Under the pieces are notes generated by a model. It ran no database searches. It saw only the letters and a program-made list of their open reading frames with translations, and had not been told where the DNA came from. Below, piece after piece: positions 1 to 10,435 of a stretch of 64,000 nucleotides of DNA (the stretch's first letter is position 1; every line of letters starts with the position of its first letter). Origin of the DNA: Alphaproteobacteria bacterium. GTDB taxonomy: Bacteria; Pseudomonadota; Alphaproteobacteria; DSM-16000; Inquilinaceae. Made by a program: the position numbers and the translations under genes. The stretch lies in contig JANQGH010000059.1 of NCBI GenBank assembly GCA_028277405.1, positions 1 through 64,000 on the forward strand. Reading direction: 5' to 3'.

Positions 1-21
1 ATATCCCCGCCACCTGGGTAT

Positions 22-98
22 GGCGGAGTAGCTCAGCTGGTTAGAGCAGCGGAATCATAATCCGCGTGTCGGGGGTTCAAGTCCCTCCTCCGCTACCA
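22..98 (+). tRNA. tRNA-Met (CAT anticodon), probably elongator
   Basis: The cloverleaf can be folded by eye. The acceptor GGCGGAG pairs with CTCCGCT with a G-U first pair. The D arm contains GCTCAGCTGGTTAGAGC, the anticodon loop reads CTCATAA-like around CAT, and the T arm is GGGGGTTCAAGTCCC. The 3' CCA is encoded at 96-98. The general sequence matches alphaproteobacterial elongator tRNA-Met. A CAT anticodon could also be tRNA-Ile2, which cannot be excluded without a covariance search. A recombinase relic begins 87 bases downstream, which suggests this tRNA once served as an integration site. Confidence 0.93.
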
Positions 99-184
99 AG
101 GTTTTCAAGGGGTTACGGGGCGTTTAGTCCCGAAGCGGACCGAGTTTTGCAATCGGTTTTACAAAGTTCCGTTCAACCATCCTT

Positions 185-436
185 CTAATCGTCGCTCTTC
201 GGCAGTTGTGCGATGGCGGATTCGGCCAGTGAGTCCTGGCGCCCGCCGAGGGCGTAGGTGTCAACCGTCTGACGCGACAAGCCCGTCACCGACATGACCT
301 CGTGTTCGGTCGCGCCGGCCCCTAGCAGCCTGGCGATGGCGGCATGCCGTAGAGCCGCTGGAAGGCCGGGCCTCCAGTAGACGCCAGCCCGACGGTATTC
401 GCCGGTGTTTCGACGCGAACGCATTGATGTTTCCAC
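185..436 (-). pseudogene. C-terminal relic of a tyrosine recombinase (phage-type integrase)
   Basis: The 83-residue frame resembles the last 70 or so residues of tyrosine recombinases. It shows an ALRHAA stretch where HGLRKAA is usual, then GAGATEHEVMSVTGL where GCTEHEIMAITGH is usual, then DTYALGG with the expected tyrosine. The Arg and Tyr positions remain, but the HxLR histidine and the GH histidine are lost. The N-terminal core and most of the catalytic domain are absent, because the TPP riboswitch lies immediately upstream of its start. I read it as a dead remnant of an integrative element that used the neighbouring tRNA-Met. Confidence 0.6.
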
Positions 437-456
437 GGCAGATACCCAGGTTAAGA

Positions 457-545
457 GCGATGGACGGGGGCGTCCGCCTTTGCCGCGGACTGAGAAGCAC
501 CCTTAGAACCTGAACCAGATCATGCTGGCGTAGGGAGTCCGCGAT
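457..545 (+). promoter_or_regulatory. TPP riboswitch (THI element) of the thiO operon
   Basis: The conserved THI-box blocks occur in order: a GGGGG-rich 5' strand (466-470), CTGAGA (490-495), ACCCTT (499-504), GAACCTGA (506-513), then a CCAG...CTGG stem and TAGGGA (531-536). The closing stem pairs GGAC (462-465) with GTCC (537-540). It lies on the plus strand 150 bases before thiO. A similar element precedes thiC. Binding of thiamine diphosphate should repress the downstream genes. Confidence 0.93.
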
Positions 546-582
546 GTTTGTCTCCCGGGCGCCCAAGTCCTGATGTCATCGC

Positions 583-607
583 GTCTCCCCGGCCTGAAAG
601 GGGAGAC
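583..607 (+). promoter_or_regulatory. Hairpin masking a Shine-Dalgarno, likely riboswitch expression platform
   Basis: GTCTCCCC (583-590) is perfectly complementary to GGGGAGAC (600-607), with a 9-base loop. The 3' arm is purine-rich and sits directly before an ATG at 608, so it could act as a ribosome binding site hidden by the stem. No run of T follows, so it does not look like a terminator. This suggests the upstream TPP riboswitch controls translation start. That reading is an inference. Confidence 0.5.
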
Positions 608-703
608 ATGGAGAACCCGGGGCACAGTCTTCACCGCATTCCTGAGGCCGTTGTCGAGGCCGGGCCGGCGCACCAGTCTCTGACGCCGTCGGCCGATGGC
701 TGA
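608..703 (+). CDS. Possible 31-residue leader peptide overlapping the thiO start
   Basis: An ATG directly behind the hidden GGGGAGAC opens a 31-codon frame beginning MENPGHSLHR and ending ADG. Its TGA (701-703) overlaps the thiO ATG (696) by 8 bases. thiO itself has no visible Shine-Dalgarno, so translation of this short frame could carry ribosomes to thiO. No known protein family is recognised. It may instead mean that the true thiO start is misplaced. Confidence 0.3.
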   Translation: MENPGHSLHRIPEAVVEAGPAHQSLTPSADG

Positions 704-1676
704 CGTCACGATCATCGGCGCGGGCGTGGTCGGGTTGTGGACCGCGTGGGCCTTGCTTGCGCAGGGCCTGACGCCGCGCCTGATCGACAGGGAAGGGGCG
801 CCGGGGCCGCATGGCTGCTCGTGGTGGGCGGGCGGCATGCTGGCGCCGGACTGCGAAGGCGCGTTGGCCGAACCGCTTGTGGTGGCCCATGGCCGCAGTG
901 CCGCTTCGGCATGGGCCCGGGTCACCGACGTCACCGAACGCGGCACGCTGGTCCTCGCCCCGGAACGCGATCGGGTCGAACTCGACGCGTTCGCCGACCG
1001 CACCTTAGGCCACGAGCCGGTCGATGGGCCGGAGATCATGCGGCTGGAACCCGGGCTGGAAGGCCGGCACCGGCGCGGGCTTTTCTTCCGGGACGAAGCG
1101 CATATCGCGCCACGCCGGGCGCTGGCGGACCTGGTGGCGCGCCTTGCCGACAAGGGCGTCGAGATCGAACGGGCACAGGCCCGGCCGGAAGACATGGCCG
1201 GCCCCGTTATCGACTGCCGCGGCCTGGCCGCACGGGACGCGCTCGATACTCTGCGCGGCGTGCGCGGCGAGATGATCGTTCTGCGCTCCACCGAGATCGT
1301 CCTGCGGCGCCCGATACGCCTGCTGCATCCGCGCCATCCGCTCTATGTCGTGCCGCGCCCGGGCGGCACGTTCATGCTCGGGGCCACCCAGATTGAAAGC
1401 ACCGATCGGTCCGGCGTGACCGCCCGCGCGGCGCTGGAGCTGTTGTCGTCGGCCTATGCGCTCGATCCGCGCTTCGCGGAGGCGGAGATCGTCGAGATGG
1501 GCGCCGATCTGCGTCCGGCCTTTCCCGACAATGTGCCGCGCATCGTCCGGCGCGGCCGCGTGCTGCATGTGAACGGCCTGTTCCGCCACGGCTACCTTAT
1601 GGCGCCGGCATTGGCGCGACAGGCCGCCGCCTATCTGGCCGACGGACACAAAGGGGATCTCTTCCATGAAGATTGA
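696..1676 (+). CDS. thiO: Glycine oxidase ThiO (FAD-dependent)
   Basis: ThiO oxidises glycine to iminoglycine (dehydroglycine), the C2-N donor for the thiazole ring of thiamine in aerobic bacteria. The 326-residue protein begins with the FAD Rossmann motif VTIIGAGVVGLWTAW and has a DAO-fold ending, HVNGLFRHGYLMAPALA, typical of ThiO. Length fits the family. It is the first gene of the thiO-S-G-E-D-tenA operon behind a TPP riboswitch and overlaps thiS by 11 bases. The start at 696 was chosen because the Rossmann motif begins at residue 4, but no clear ribosome binding site precedes it. Confidence 0.9.
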   Translation: MADVTIIGAGVVGLWTAWALLAQGLTPRLIDREGAPGPHGCSWWAGGMLAPDCEGALAEPLVVAHGRSAASAWARVTDVTERGTLVLAPERDRVELDAFADRTLGHEPVDGPEIMRLEPGLEGRHRRGLFFRDEAHIAPRRALADLVARLADKGVEIERAQARPEDMAGPVIDCRGLAARDALDTLRGVRGEMIVLRSTEIVLRRPIRLLHPRHPLYVVPRPGGTFMLGATQIESTDRSGVTARAALELLSSAYALDPRFAEAEIVEMGADLRPAFPDNVPRIVRRGRVLHVNGLFRHGYLMAPALARQAAAYLADGHKGDLFHED

Positions 1677-1863
1677 CGTGAACGGCGTAACCCATGATGT
1701 CGAGGCCGCCACGGTGCAAGACGCACTGCACGCTCTCGGTTGGGGCGACCGGCGGGTGGCCACGGCGCTCAACGGCACCTTCGTTCCCGCTGCCGTGCGC
1801 GACGGCACGGCCCTGTCGCCCGGCGACAGGCTGGAAGTGCTGACCGCGATGCAGGGAGGCTGA
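1666..1863 (+). CDS. thiS: Sulfur carrier protein ThiS
   Basis: This 65-residue ubiquitin-like protein ends in the Gly-Gly tail (MQGG) that is adenylated and then carries sulfur as a thiocarboxylate for thiazole formation by ThiG. It starts with MKIDVNGV, as ThiS proteins usually do. The start overlaps the end of thiO, and AAGGGGAT at 1650-1657 provides a good ribosome binding site. The adenylating enzyme ThiF is not in this window and must be encoded elsewhere. Confidence 0.92.
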   Translation: MKIDVNGVTHDVEAATVQDALHALGWGDRRVATALNGTFVPAAVRDGTALSPGDRLEVLTAMQGG

Positions 1864-1866
1864 GCC

Positions 1867-2628
1867 GTGCGCGATTTCTACGGCGTGCGTCTGGCCACGC
1901 CCATGATGCTCGGCACGGCGCGGTATCCGTCGCCCGCCGTGATGGCAGCGGCCTTCCGTGACAGCGGTGCCTCGGTCGCCACGGTCTCGCTTCGGCGAGA
2001 GGGCGAGGGCGGGCGGGCCTTTTGGGACATCGTCCGGGCGCTCGGCATCCACGTCCTGCCCAACACCGCCGGCTGCCATAGCGCCCGCGAGGCCATCACC
2101 ACGGCCCGCATGGCGCGCGAGTATTTCGAGACCGACTGGATCAAGCTGGAGGTCATCGGTGACGCCGATACGCTGCACCCCGATCCTTTCGGGTTGCTGG
2201 AGGCCGCCGAGGCGCTGTGCGCCGATGGTTTCAAGGTCTTCCCCTACACGACCGAGGATCAGGTCCTGGCCCAACGGCTCGTGGACGCCGGCTGCCGGGT
2301 GCTGATGCCCTGGGGGTCGCCGATCGGGTCCGGCCAGGGGCTGAACAATCCGCACGGCCTGCGGACCCTGCGGGCGGCGTTTCCCGACATTCCGCTGGTG
2401 GTGGACGCAGGCCTGGGGCTGCCCAGCCACGCCGCGCAGGCCATGGAGATGGGCTATGACGCCGTTCTGCTGAACACCGCCGTGGCCGAGGCGCGCGATC
2501 CGGTGGCCATGGCACGGGCCTTCGCGCTGGCCGCCCAGGCGGGCGCGATCGCGTCATCCGCCGGGCCGATGCCCGCGCGCGACATGGCCCAACCATCGAC
2601 GCCGGTCATCGGCAGGGCCTGGCTATGA
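1867..2628 (+). CDS. thiG: Thiazole synthase ThiG
   Basis: ThiG condenses deoxyxylulose-5-phosphate, dehydroglycine and ThiS-thiocarboxylate into the thiazole phosphate. The 253-residue TIM barrel contains the Schiff-base lysine segment WIKLEVIGD, the phosphate-binding [13 protein letters not shown] and the [18 protein letters not shown] region, and AVLLNTAVA near the end. It uses a GTG start four bases after the thiS stop. It overlaps thiE through ATGA at 2625-2628. Context and motifs agree fully. Confidence 0.95.
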   Translation: MRDFYGVRLATPMMLGTARYPSPAVMAAAFRDSGASVATVSLRREGEGGRAFWDIVRALGIHVLPNTAGCHSAREAITTARMAREYFETDWIKLEVIGDADTLHPDPFGLLEAAEALCADGFKVFPYTTEDQVLAQRLVDAGCRVLMPWGSPIGSGQGLNNPHGLRTLRAAFPDIPLVVDAGLGLPSHAAQAMEMGYDAVLLNTAVAEARDPVAMARAFALAAQAGAIASSAGPMPARDMAQPSTPVIGRAWL

Positions 2629-3221
2629 CCCTTCCGCGCTTCTATCCCGTCTTCGACAGCGCCGCCTGGGTCGCCCGGTCCGTCCGGTTGGGGGCCCGGC
2701 TGGTGCAACTGCGCATCAAGGACCGGCCGGAGCCGGAGCTCCGCCGGGAGATATCCGAGGCGCTGGACATCTGCCGCCGGCACGGCGCCACCCTCGTGGT
2801 GAACGACTATTGGCGCCTGGCCATCGCGCTTGGCGCCGAATGGCTCCACCTTGGGCAGGAGGATCTGGACACCGCCGATATCGCCGCCATCCGCCGGGCC
2901 GGTCTGCGTCTTGGGATTTCGACCCACGACGATGCCGAGCGCAATCGCGCGCTGGCGCTTGCCCCCGACTACATCGCGCTGGGCCCGATCTATCCCACGA
3001 TCTTGAAGAAGATGCCTTGGGCGCCGCAGGGCCTGGACCGGCTGGCGGAGTGGAAGCGCCGCGCGGGCGACACGCCGCTGTGCGCCATCGGCGGCATGAG
3101 CGTCGAGCGCGCGCCGGCAGCCTTTGCCGCCGGCGCCGATCTGATCGCGGTGGTAACCGACATCACGCTTCATTCCGATCCCGACGCGCGGATCCGCGAC
3201 TGGCTGAGGGTTTGCGCATGA
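2625..3221 (+). CDS. thiE: Thiamine phosphate synthase ThiE
   Basis: ThiE joins the pyrimidine pyrophosphate and thiazole phosphate to give thiamine monophosphate. The 198-residue TIM barrel has [41 protein letters not shown] and a final phosphate loop AIGGMS. It is slightly short but complete. It starts inside the thiG stop and ends inside the thiD start (both ATGA junctions), so translation is probably coupled. A decayed second thiE copy lies after thiM near 9.7 kb. Confidence 0.92.
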   Translation: MTLPRFYPVFDSAAWVARSVRLGARLVQLRIKDRPEPELRREISEALDICRRHGATLVVNDYWRLAIALGAEWLHLGQEDLDTADIAAIRRAGLRLGISTHDDAERNRALALAPDYIALGPIYPTILKKMPWAPQGLDRLAEWKRRAGDTPLCAIGGMSVERAPAAFAAGADLIAVVTDITLHSDPDARIRDWLRVCA

Positions 3222-4024
3222 TCCCCAACATTCTCTCCATCGCCGGATCGGACCCTTCGGGCGGCGCCGGCATTCAGGCCGATATCAAGGCGATCTCGGC
3301 CAATGGCGGCTATGCCATGGCGGCGATCGCCGCGCTGACCGTGCAGAACACGCAAGGCGTGCGCGGGTTCCAAACCGTGTCGCCGGGCATGGTCCGCGAC
3401 CAGATCGCGGCGCTGCGCGACGACATCCGCATCGATGCGGTCAAGATCGGCATGCTCGGCACGGCGGAGATCGTCGCGGCGGTGGCCGAGGCGCTGCGCG
3501 GCCTCGCCGCCCCCATCGTCCTCGATCCGGTCATGGTCGCCAAGGGCGGCGACCGTCTGCTCGCGCCAGAGGCGGTGGCAGCGCTGCGCGACCAACTTTT
3601 GCCTATGGCTGCGGTGATCACGCCGAACCTGCTCGAAGCCGCCGACCTGCTCGGCCGCGCGCCCGCGCGCGACACGGCCGGGATGGAGGATGACGCCGCG
3701 CGCCTGAAAGCGCTCGGCCCGGCGGCCGTGTTGATCAAGGGCGGCCATCTTGAACAGGGCGACAGCCCGGATGTTCTGGCCCACGCGCAGGGCACCGAGC
3801 GTCTCGATGGCGCGCGGCACCCCACAGGCAATACCCACGGCACGGGCTGCACGCTGTCTTCCGCGCTCGCCTGCCATCTCGGCCATGGCCGGAGGCTGGC
3901 CGAGGCCGCCGCCCGTGCCAAGGCCTATACCGCCGCCGCGATCGCGGCCTCCAGCCGGCTCGATGTCGGCCACGGCCACGGTCCAACCCATCATTGCCAC
4001 CCCTTCGACGGAACGACGCCATGA
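3218..4024 (+). CDS. thiD: Hydroxymethylpyrimidine (phosphate) kinase ThiD
   Basis: ThiD phosphorylates hydroxymethylpyrimidine and its monophosphate to the diphosphate used by ThiE. The 268-residue ribokinase-fold protein opens with ILSIAGSDPSGGAGIQADIK, has DPVMVAKGGDRLL, TPNLLEAADLLGR and LIKGGH, and the catalytic NTHGTGCTLSSA anion hole. The ATG at 3218 is chosen because it overlaps the thiE stop and begins at the conserved N-terminus. A longer frame upstream is only the shadow of thiE. Confidence 0.95.
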   Translation: MIPNILSIAGSDPSGGAGIQADIKAISANGGYAMAAIAALTVQNTQGVRGFQTVSPGMVRDQIAALRDDIRIDAVKIGMLGTAEIVAAVAEALRGLAAPIVLDPVMVAKGGDRLLAPEAVAALRDQLLPMAAVITPNLLEAADLLGRAPARDTAGMEDDAARLKALGPAAVLIKGGHLEQGDSPDVLAHAQGTERLDGARHPTGNTHGTGCTLSSALACHLGHGRRLAEAAARAKAYTAAAIAASSRLDVGHGHGPTHHCHPFDGTTP

Positions 4025-4728
4025 CCTTCACACAAGACGTGCTCTCAGAAAATGCCGACCTGTGCGCGGCGATCCGGGCCATGCCCTTCAATCGCGCGCT
4101 CAGCGACGGCACGCTGCCTCGCGAGGCCTTCCGCCACTACATCATCCAGGACGCGCATTATCTCGAAGGCTTCGCCCGGGCGCTGGCCCTGGCGGCGACC
4201 CGCGCACCGGACGCGGACGGCGTGCGCCAGCTCGCGCAATCGGCCGCCGGGGCGATCGCCGTGGAGCGTCAGCTTCATGAGCAGTATCTCGGCCTTTACG
4301 GCGTCAGCGCCGAAAGCTTCGCCGCAACGCCGTCGACGCCGGTGTGCGAGCACTATGTCAGCTTCCTCGTCGCCACCGCGGCGACGCGCGGGGTGGCCGA
4401 GGCGATGGCGGCGCTGCTGCCCTGTTTCTGGGTCTATCGCGATGTCGGCCGTGGGATCCACGCCGAGGCGGGCGCCGACAATCCCTATCGCGCCTGGATC
4501 GACACCTATGCGGGCGAGGACTTCGACGCCGCGGTCGAGGCGGCCTGCGCCCTGGCCGACAGGCTTGCCGAGAGCGCCGGGGCGGCGGAACGGCCACGGA
4601 TGCACGCCGCCTTCGCCAGGAGCACGCTGCTCGAATGGATGTTCTGGGACAGCGCCTGGAACCTGCGCGCCTGGCCCGACCCGGCGGTCGGCACTTTTGA
4701 AAGCCCTGCAGGCGGCTTGAGGGCCTGA
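4021..4728 (+). CDS. tenA: Thiaminase II / aminopyrimidine aminohydrolase TenA
   Basis: TenA hydrolyses aminopyrimidine breakdown products of thiamine so that the pyrimidine can be salvaged. The 235-residue helical protein has the family pattern FRHYIIQDAHYLEGFARAL near the start, LPCFWVYRDVGR in the middle and a late LEWMFWDSAW. A Cys in the LPCFWVY stretch matches the usual catalytic cysteine region. It is the last gene of the operon and is coupled to thiD by ATGA. It lies convergent to the azoreductase gene, with no obvious terminator in the 94 bases between them. Confidence 0.92.
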   Translation: MTFTQDVLSENADLCAAIRAMPFNRALSDGTLPREAFRHYIIQDAHYLEGFARALALAATRAPDADGVRQLAQSAAGAIAVERQLHEQYLGLYGVSAESFAATPSTPVCEHYVSFLVATAATRGVAEAMAALLPCFWVYRDVGRGIHAEAGADNPYRAWIDTYAGEDFDAAVEAACALADRLAESAGAAERPRMHAAFARSTLLEWMFWDSAWNLRAWPDPAVGTFESPAGGLRA

Positions 4729-4822
4729 AGCCACATCGCCGATCCGACTGGCGCAACCCTGTCGTCGCTGCATAAGGGAATGGTGCGCACTTTTGTCGCG
4801 CGCTCGGCCTGCCTGAGTTTGA

Positions 4823-5500
4823 TCAGGCCGCGCGCCGCCCGTGCGTCGCAAGCTGATCTGCAAGGGCTGAGACGGCCGCTTCGGCCTGAGCGACCGAGCG
4901 GCGATAGCGCGCATCCTTGAACTCCTGATATTCGATCGTGATCGTATGAATATCGTCGCGTGCGACGCCGAAGTAATGCGCACAGGCCGCGAGCGCCGGA
5001 TCGAGTGCGTTCATATGGGCGCGCATACCGCCGGGATCGAAGCCGAACTCCCCGCGCGCGGAGAGGATCACCAACGTCTTGCCCGACAGAATCGGTTCGA
5101 TCGGGATGTCGCCACGACGGAGATCAAAGGAGAATGTCCGGCCGATACGGGCGATCTGGTCGATCCACCCCTTCAGGGAGGCCGGTACGCCGTAGTTATA
5201 CATCGGCACGCCCATGACGATGATGTCGGAGGCGATCACCTCCTCGACCAGTTGGTCGGAAAGCGCCAGGCGCTCGATCATCGCGGAGGTTCGGTCCTCG
5301 GGGGTCGTGAAGGCGGCGGTAATCCAATTCTGATCGATCGCCGGGATCGGCGAGCGGCCGATGTCGCGCCGGATCACACGGTCTTCCGGACGCCCGTTCA
5401 TCCAGCGCGCAATGAAGATGCCGGTCAGCTTGCGCGTATGCGAACGCGCCTCAAGCTGTGCGCTGGCGTCAATATGTAGAAGGGTTTGTGCTGCCGTCAT
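4823..5500 (-). CDS. azoR: FMN-dependent NADH:quinone reductase / azoreductase (AzoR family)
   Basis: AzoR proteins are cytosolic flavodoxin-like two-electron quinone and azo reductases. The 225-residue protein begins MTAAQTLLHIDASA and contains the FMN-binding region MGVPMYNYGVPASLKGWIDQIARIGRTF, followed by ILSARGEFGFD. The ATG at 5500 is preferred over an upstream one at 5575 because it starts at the conserved first beta strand. It is divergent from a LysR regulator, the usual arrangement for a quinone- or electrophile-induced reductase. Specific substrate unknown. Confidence 0.88.
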   Translation of the reverse strand: MTAAQTLLHIDASAQLEARSHTRKLTGIFIARWMNGRPEDRVIRRDIGRSPIPAIDQNWITAAFTTPEDRTSAMIERLALSDQLVEEVIASDIIVMGVPMYNYGVPASLKGWIDQIARIGRTFSFDLRRGDIPIEPILSGKTLVILSARGEFGFDPGGMRAHMNALDPALAACAHYFGVARDDIHTITIEYQEFKDARYRRSVAQAEAAVSALADQLATHGRRAA

Positions 5501-5705
5501 CACGCGTGTTCCATCTGGAATACCGGCTCTGATGACCTCGAAACTAATCTCTGGGAGAATCTCCGATAAGAGCATATTCCTCAGTATGCTGATGACCTGA
5601 GTTCATCTTCGATTTAGCGCGCGGCAACCCGTGTGTTTCACGAAGGCATAGACTGTTCCTGCTCGGCCTGAATCGAGTGAGATAAGGGGATATGACTGCT
5701 TTCCG

Positions 5706-5722
5706 GGTGAATTGAATTCACC
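5706..5722. promoter_or_regulatory. 17-bp palindrome, probable LysR operator
   Basis: GGTGAATT-G-AATTCACC is a perfect inverted repeat with a one-base centre. It fits the LysR T-N11-A box exactly (T at 5708, A at 5720). It ends 12 bases before the LysR start codon in the divergent region with azoR, so autoregulation is likely. No experimental link is available from sequence. Confidence 0.6.
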
Positions 5723-5734
5723 TACATACCACGT

Positions 5735-6670
5735 ATGCGGAAACTGCCACCACTCAACGCGCTGCGCGCTTTCGAGGCTGCGGCTCGCCATTTAAGCTTC
5801 GCCAGGGCGGCGGAGGAACTTGGCGTGACGCCCACCGCCATCAGCCATCAGATCCGCCTTTTGGAAGAGATCACGGGACAGGCGCTGTTCCGGCGCCGGC
5901 CTCGCCCCATCGCACTGACCGAAGCCGGGGAACGTCTCTTCCCGGTTCTGCGCGACGGGCTGGACCGCTTCGCCGCGACCGTCGCCGGTCTGCGCGCGGA
6001 TGCCAATCAGGGCCCGCTGGTTGTTGCCGCGACAACGGCGTTCGCAAGCCGTTGGCTGGTGCCGCGTCTGGCCAAGCTGAAGCAGGACATCGATCTTGAG
6101 CTTCAGATCGAGGCATCCGAGACGCCGGCCAATCTCCGGTCCTCCGCGGCGGACTTCGCGGTCCGCTACAGGCGAACCCCGATACCGGATCTGGAATGCA
6201 ACGAACTGGCGCGCGACCGCTTCATTCCTGTGATGAGCCCGGCGTTGCTCATGTCCGGATCGGTGAACGCCGTAGAAGACCTTGCCCAGCACACGCTGAT
6301 CCATTTCCGCTGGAAACGGCCGGCCCTGGACCCACCGACATGGGAGCGATACATCAGCGAAGCGCGCGCCATCGAACCGGGTGCGGCGAAGATCGAGGTC
6401 ACGCGCGGTCTACGCCTGAGTGAGGAAGCCCACGCCATCGACGCGGCGCTCGCTGGCCAGGGCGTCGCGCTGGTGAGCAACGTCCTGGTCCAGCACGAAC
6501 TCAACTCGGGGGCGTTGGTGCGACCGCTCGATTTCGCTATCGAGGGGCTGTGCTTCTATGTCGCCTATCTGTCCGATGCGCCGCGCCGCGGCGCCATTGA
6601 GCGGTTCCTGCTATGGGCGCGCGACGAGATGGCGGATACGGCCGAAGGCTCATGCCGATTTCGATCGTGA
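5735..6670 (+). CDS. LysR-family transcriptional regulator (GcvA-like)
   Basis: The 311-residue protein has the winged HTH at residues 1-60 (PLNALRAFEAAARHLSFARAAEELGVTPTAISHQIRLLEE), then a substrate-binding domain starting around residue 90. The N-terminal pattern LPPLNALRAFEAAARH and the ISHQIRLLE helix are typical of GcvA-like members. It is transcribed divergently from azoR, with a 17-bp palindrome just before its start, so azoR is its most likely target. The inducer is unknown. Confidence 0.88.
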   Translation: MRKLPPLNALRAFEAAARHLSFARAAEELGVTPTAISHQIRLLEEITGQALFRRRPRPIALTEAGERLFPVLRDGLDRFAATVAGLRADANQGPLVVAATTAFASRWLVPRLAKLKQDIDLELQIEASETPANLRSSAADFAVRYRRTPIPDLECNELARDRFIPVMSPALLMSGSVNAVEDLAQHTLIHFRWKRPALDPPTWERYISEARAIEPGAAKIEVTRGLRLSEEAHAIDAALAGQGVALVSNVLVQHELNSGALVRPLDFAIEGLCFYVAYLSDAPRRGAIERFLLWARDEMADTAEGSCRFRS

Positions 6671-6838
6671 CCCGTACATGGCCGCTTCCGGCCAGAGGAT
6701 TGTTCCTGCCCAAACGGCTCGGGGCGTCTCATCCGCCGTAACGTCGACGAGGGGTTTGCCGCGCCGTCTCAGCGTCCGGACAATGGTTCGGATTCTCGAA
6801 TGTCAGCTATGTCATAGACGTGGGATGCGCCGGCCCGA

Positions 6839-6867
6839 TTGACAAATCGGTTACCGGTGCGCATTCT
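6839..6867 (+). promoter_or_regulatory. Sigma-70-type promoter for thiC
   Basis: TTGACA (6839-6844) is separated by 17 bases from CATTCT (6862-6867). The predicted transcription start falls at about 6874, which is the first base of the TPP riboswitch. The perfect -35 box, ideal spacing and position make this a convincing promoter, although the -10 differs from consensus at its first and fifth bases. Confidence 0.7.
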
Positions 6868-6873
6868 TGGATC

Positions 6874-6983
6874 ATTCACCTGGGGAGTCCCGACAAGGGG
6901 CTGAGAAACTGATGGCGCCGGCCGGCGCAGCGCGGTGACCCGACGAACCTGATCCAGTTCATACTGGCGTAGGGATGGTGCAA
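6874..6983 (+). promoter_or_regulatory. TPP riboswitch of thiC-thiM
   Basis: THI-box blocks are seen in order: CACCTGGGGAG (6877-6887), GGGGCTGAGA (6897-6906), a variable GC-rich hairpin, TGACCCGACGAACCTGATCC (6936-6955), CAG...CTGG and CGTAGGGA (6968-6975). The closing stem pairs CACC (6877-6880) with GGTG (6977-6980). It lies about 115 bases before thiC. Its variable stem is longer than in the thiO copy. Confidence 0.95.
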
Positions 6984-7078
6984 CGGCTGCGCGACCAGTG
7001 TCGTGCTCTTGCGTTCAGGCGGAAACCGCGCGGCCACTCTCCATTCGATACGGCGGAACTGGGTCTCCATGCAGTTGA

Positions 7079-9713
<2,635 letters not shown>

Positions 9714-9717
<4 letters not shown>

Positions 9718-10004
9718 AGACGCTTTATCTCGTTCTCGATCCCGCCCTGTGGCGGGACCGGGGCATGGTCGAGGCCGGCGCAGCCTCCGGTCGCCGGCGA
9801 CGCGACGCTGTTGAACTATGTCGGCGCCGGGACGGTCTTTGCGACACCGACCAAGCCCAACCACGGGCGTGCCGCCGGTTTCAAGGATTGGCCGCACTGA
9901 TTGGCGCCAGCCCGGTGCTCACCGTCGGCGGGCTGGCGCTGCACCATGTCGGATAAGCCCTTGCTGCCGACGCAAGGGGCGTTGTCGTGGTCTCGGCGAT
10001 CTGA
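9714..10004 (+). pseudogene. Decayed second thiE (thiamine phosphate synthase)
   Basis: Pieces of ThiE appear in order but in different frames. MKTLYLVLDPALWRDRGMVEA forms the N-terminus. After a frameshift comes VAGDATLL joined directly to NYVGAGTVFATPTKPNHGRAAGF. Back in the first frame is GLAALIGASPVLTVGGLALHHVG, and then ADARGVVVVSAI ends at a TGA. About 90 residues between the early VAGxATL and the late VGxGxVFATPTKP motifs are missing. It follows thiM with an ATGA overlap, so a thiM-thiE salvage pair once existed here. The intact thiE at 2.6 kb makes it dispensable. Confidence 0.8.
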
Positions 10005-10188
10005 CCGTTGCGCACCCGACCGCCTACGGCACGCCGTTCCTGTCGCGTCTCCGGGTCATCGAAATCGGCGGCGATGAAGCGTTCGTCGGGCTGATCTTGG
10101 GCGTGGGGCCGATTGAGCCAGCGGTTTACCGGACTGTAACCGAACGGGCCGCAGCGCGGCAGCGCGGAACTGTGCTAAGGCCGTGACG

Positions 10189-10350
10189 ATGACCCCCTAC
10201 ATCGGATATCTCTCAAGTCCGCCTTCGCTTGGAGCGGTTGCACAGATGATTGGCTGCCCGGCGCTTTGGCTGATTGGCGCCGGCCTTGCCCCCTTTGTCG
10301 TCGTATTGTTGGGTGTCCTGCGCCGAACACCCTTGTCGGAGAAACCGTGA
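10189..10350 (+). pseudogene. Possible C-terminal relic of an MFS transporter
   Basis: A 53-codon frame reads like the last two membrane helices of a major facilitator protein: SPPSLGAVAQMIGCPALWLIGAGL, then a hydrophobic APFVVVLLGVL run and a basic tail RRTPLSEKP. No upstream transporter sequence is found in any frame, so if the reading is right this is only a fragment. It lies in a relic-rich stretch after the thiE pseudogene. A genuine small membrane protein is the alternative. Confidence 0.35.
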
Positions 10351-10435
10351 AATGCTTCACGCGAATGCGGCTCTTTCGACCTGAGAAAGTGCCCGCGGCC
10401 TTGTGGGGTTGGCGCCCAATCAGACACATCGAGGC

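Noticed and set aside
2810-3217. Long in-frame extension upstream of thiD
   Set aside because: It is the alternative frame of thiE. The conserved ThiD N-terminus and the ATGA junction fix the start at 3218.
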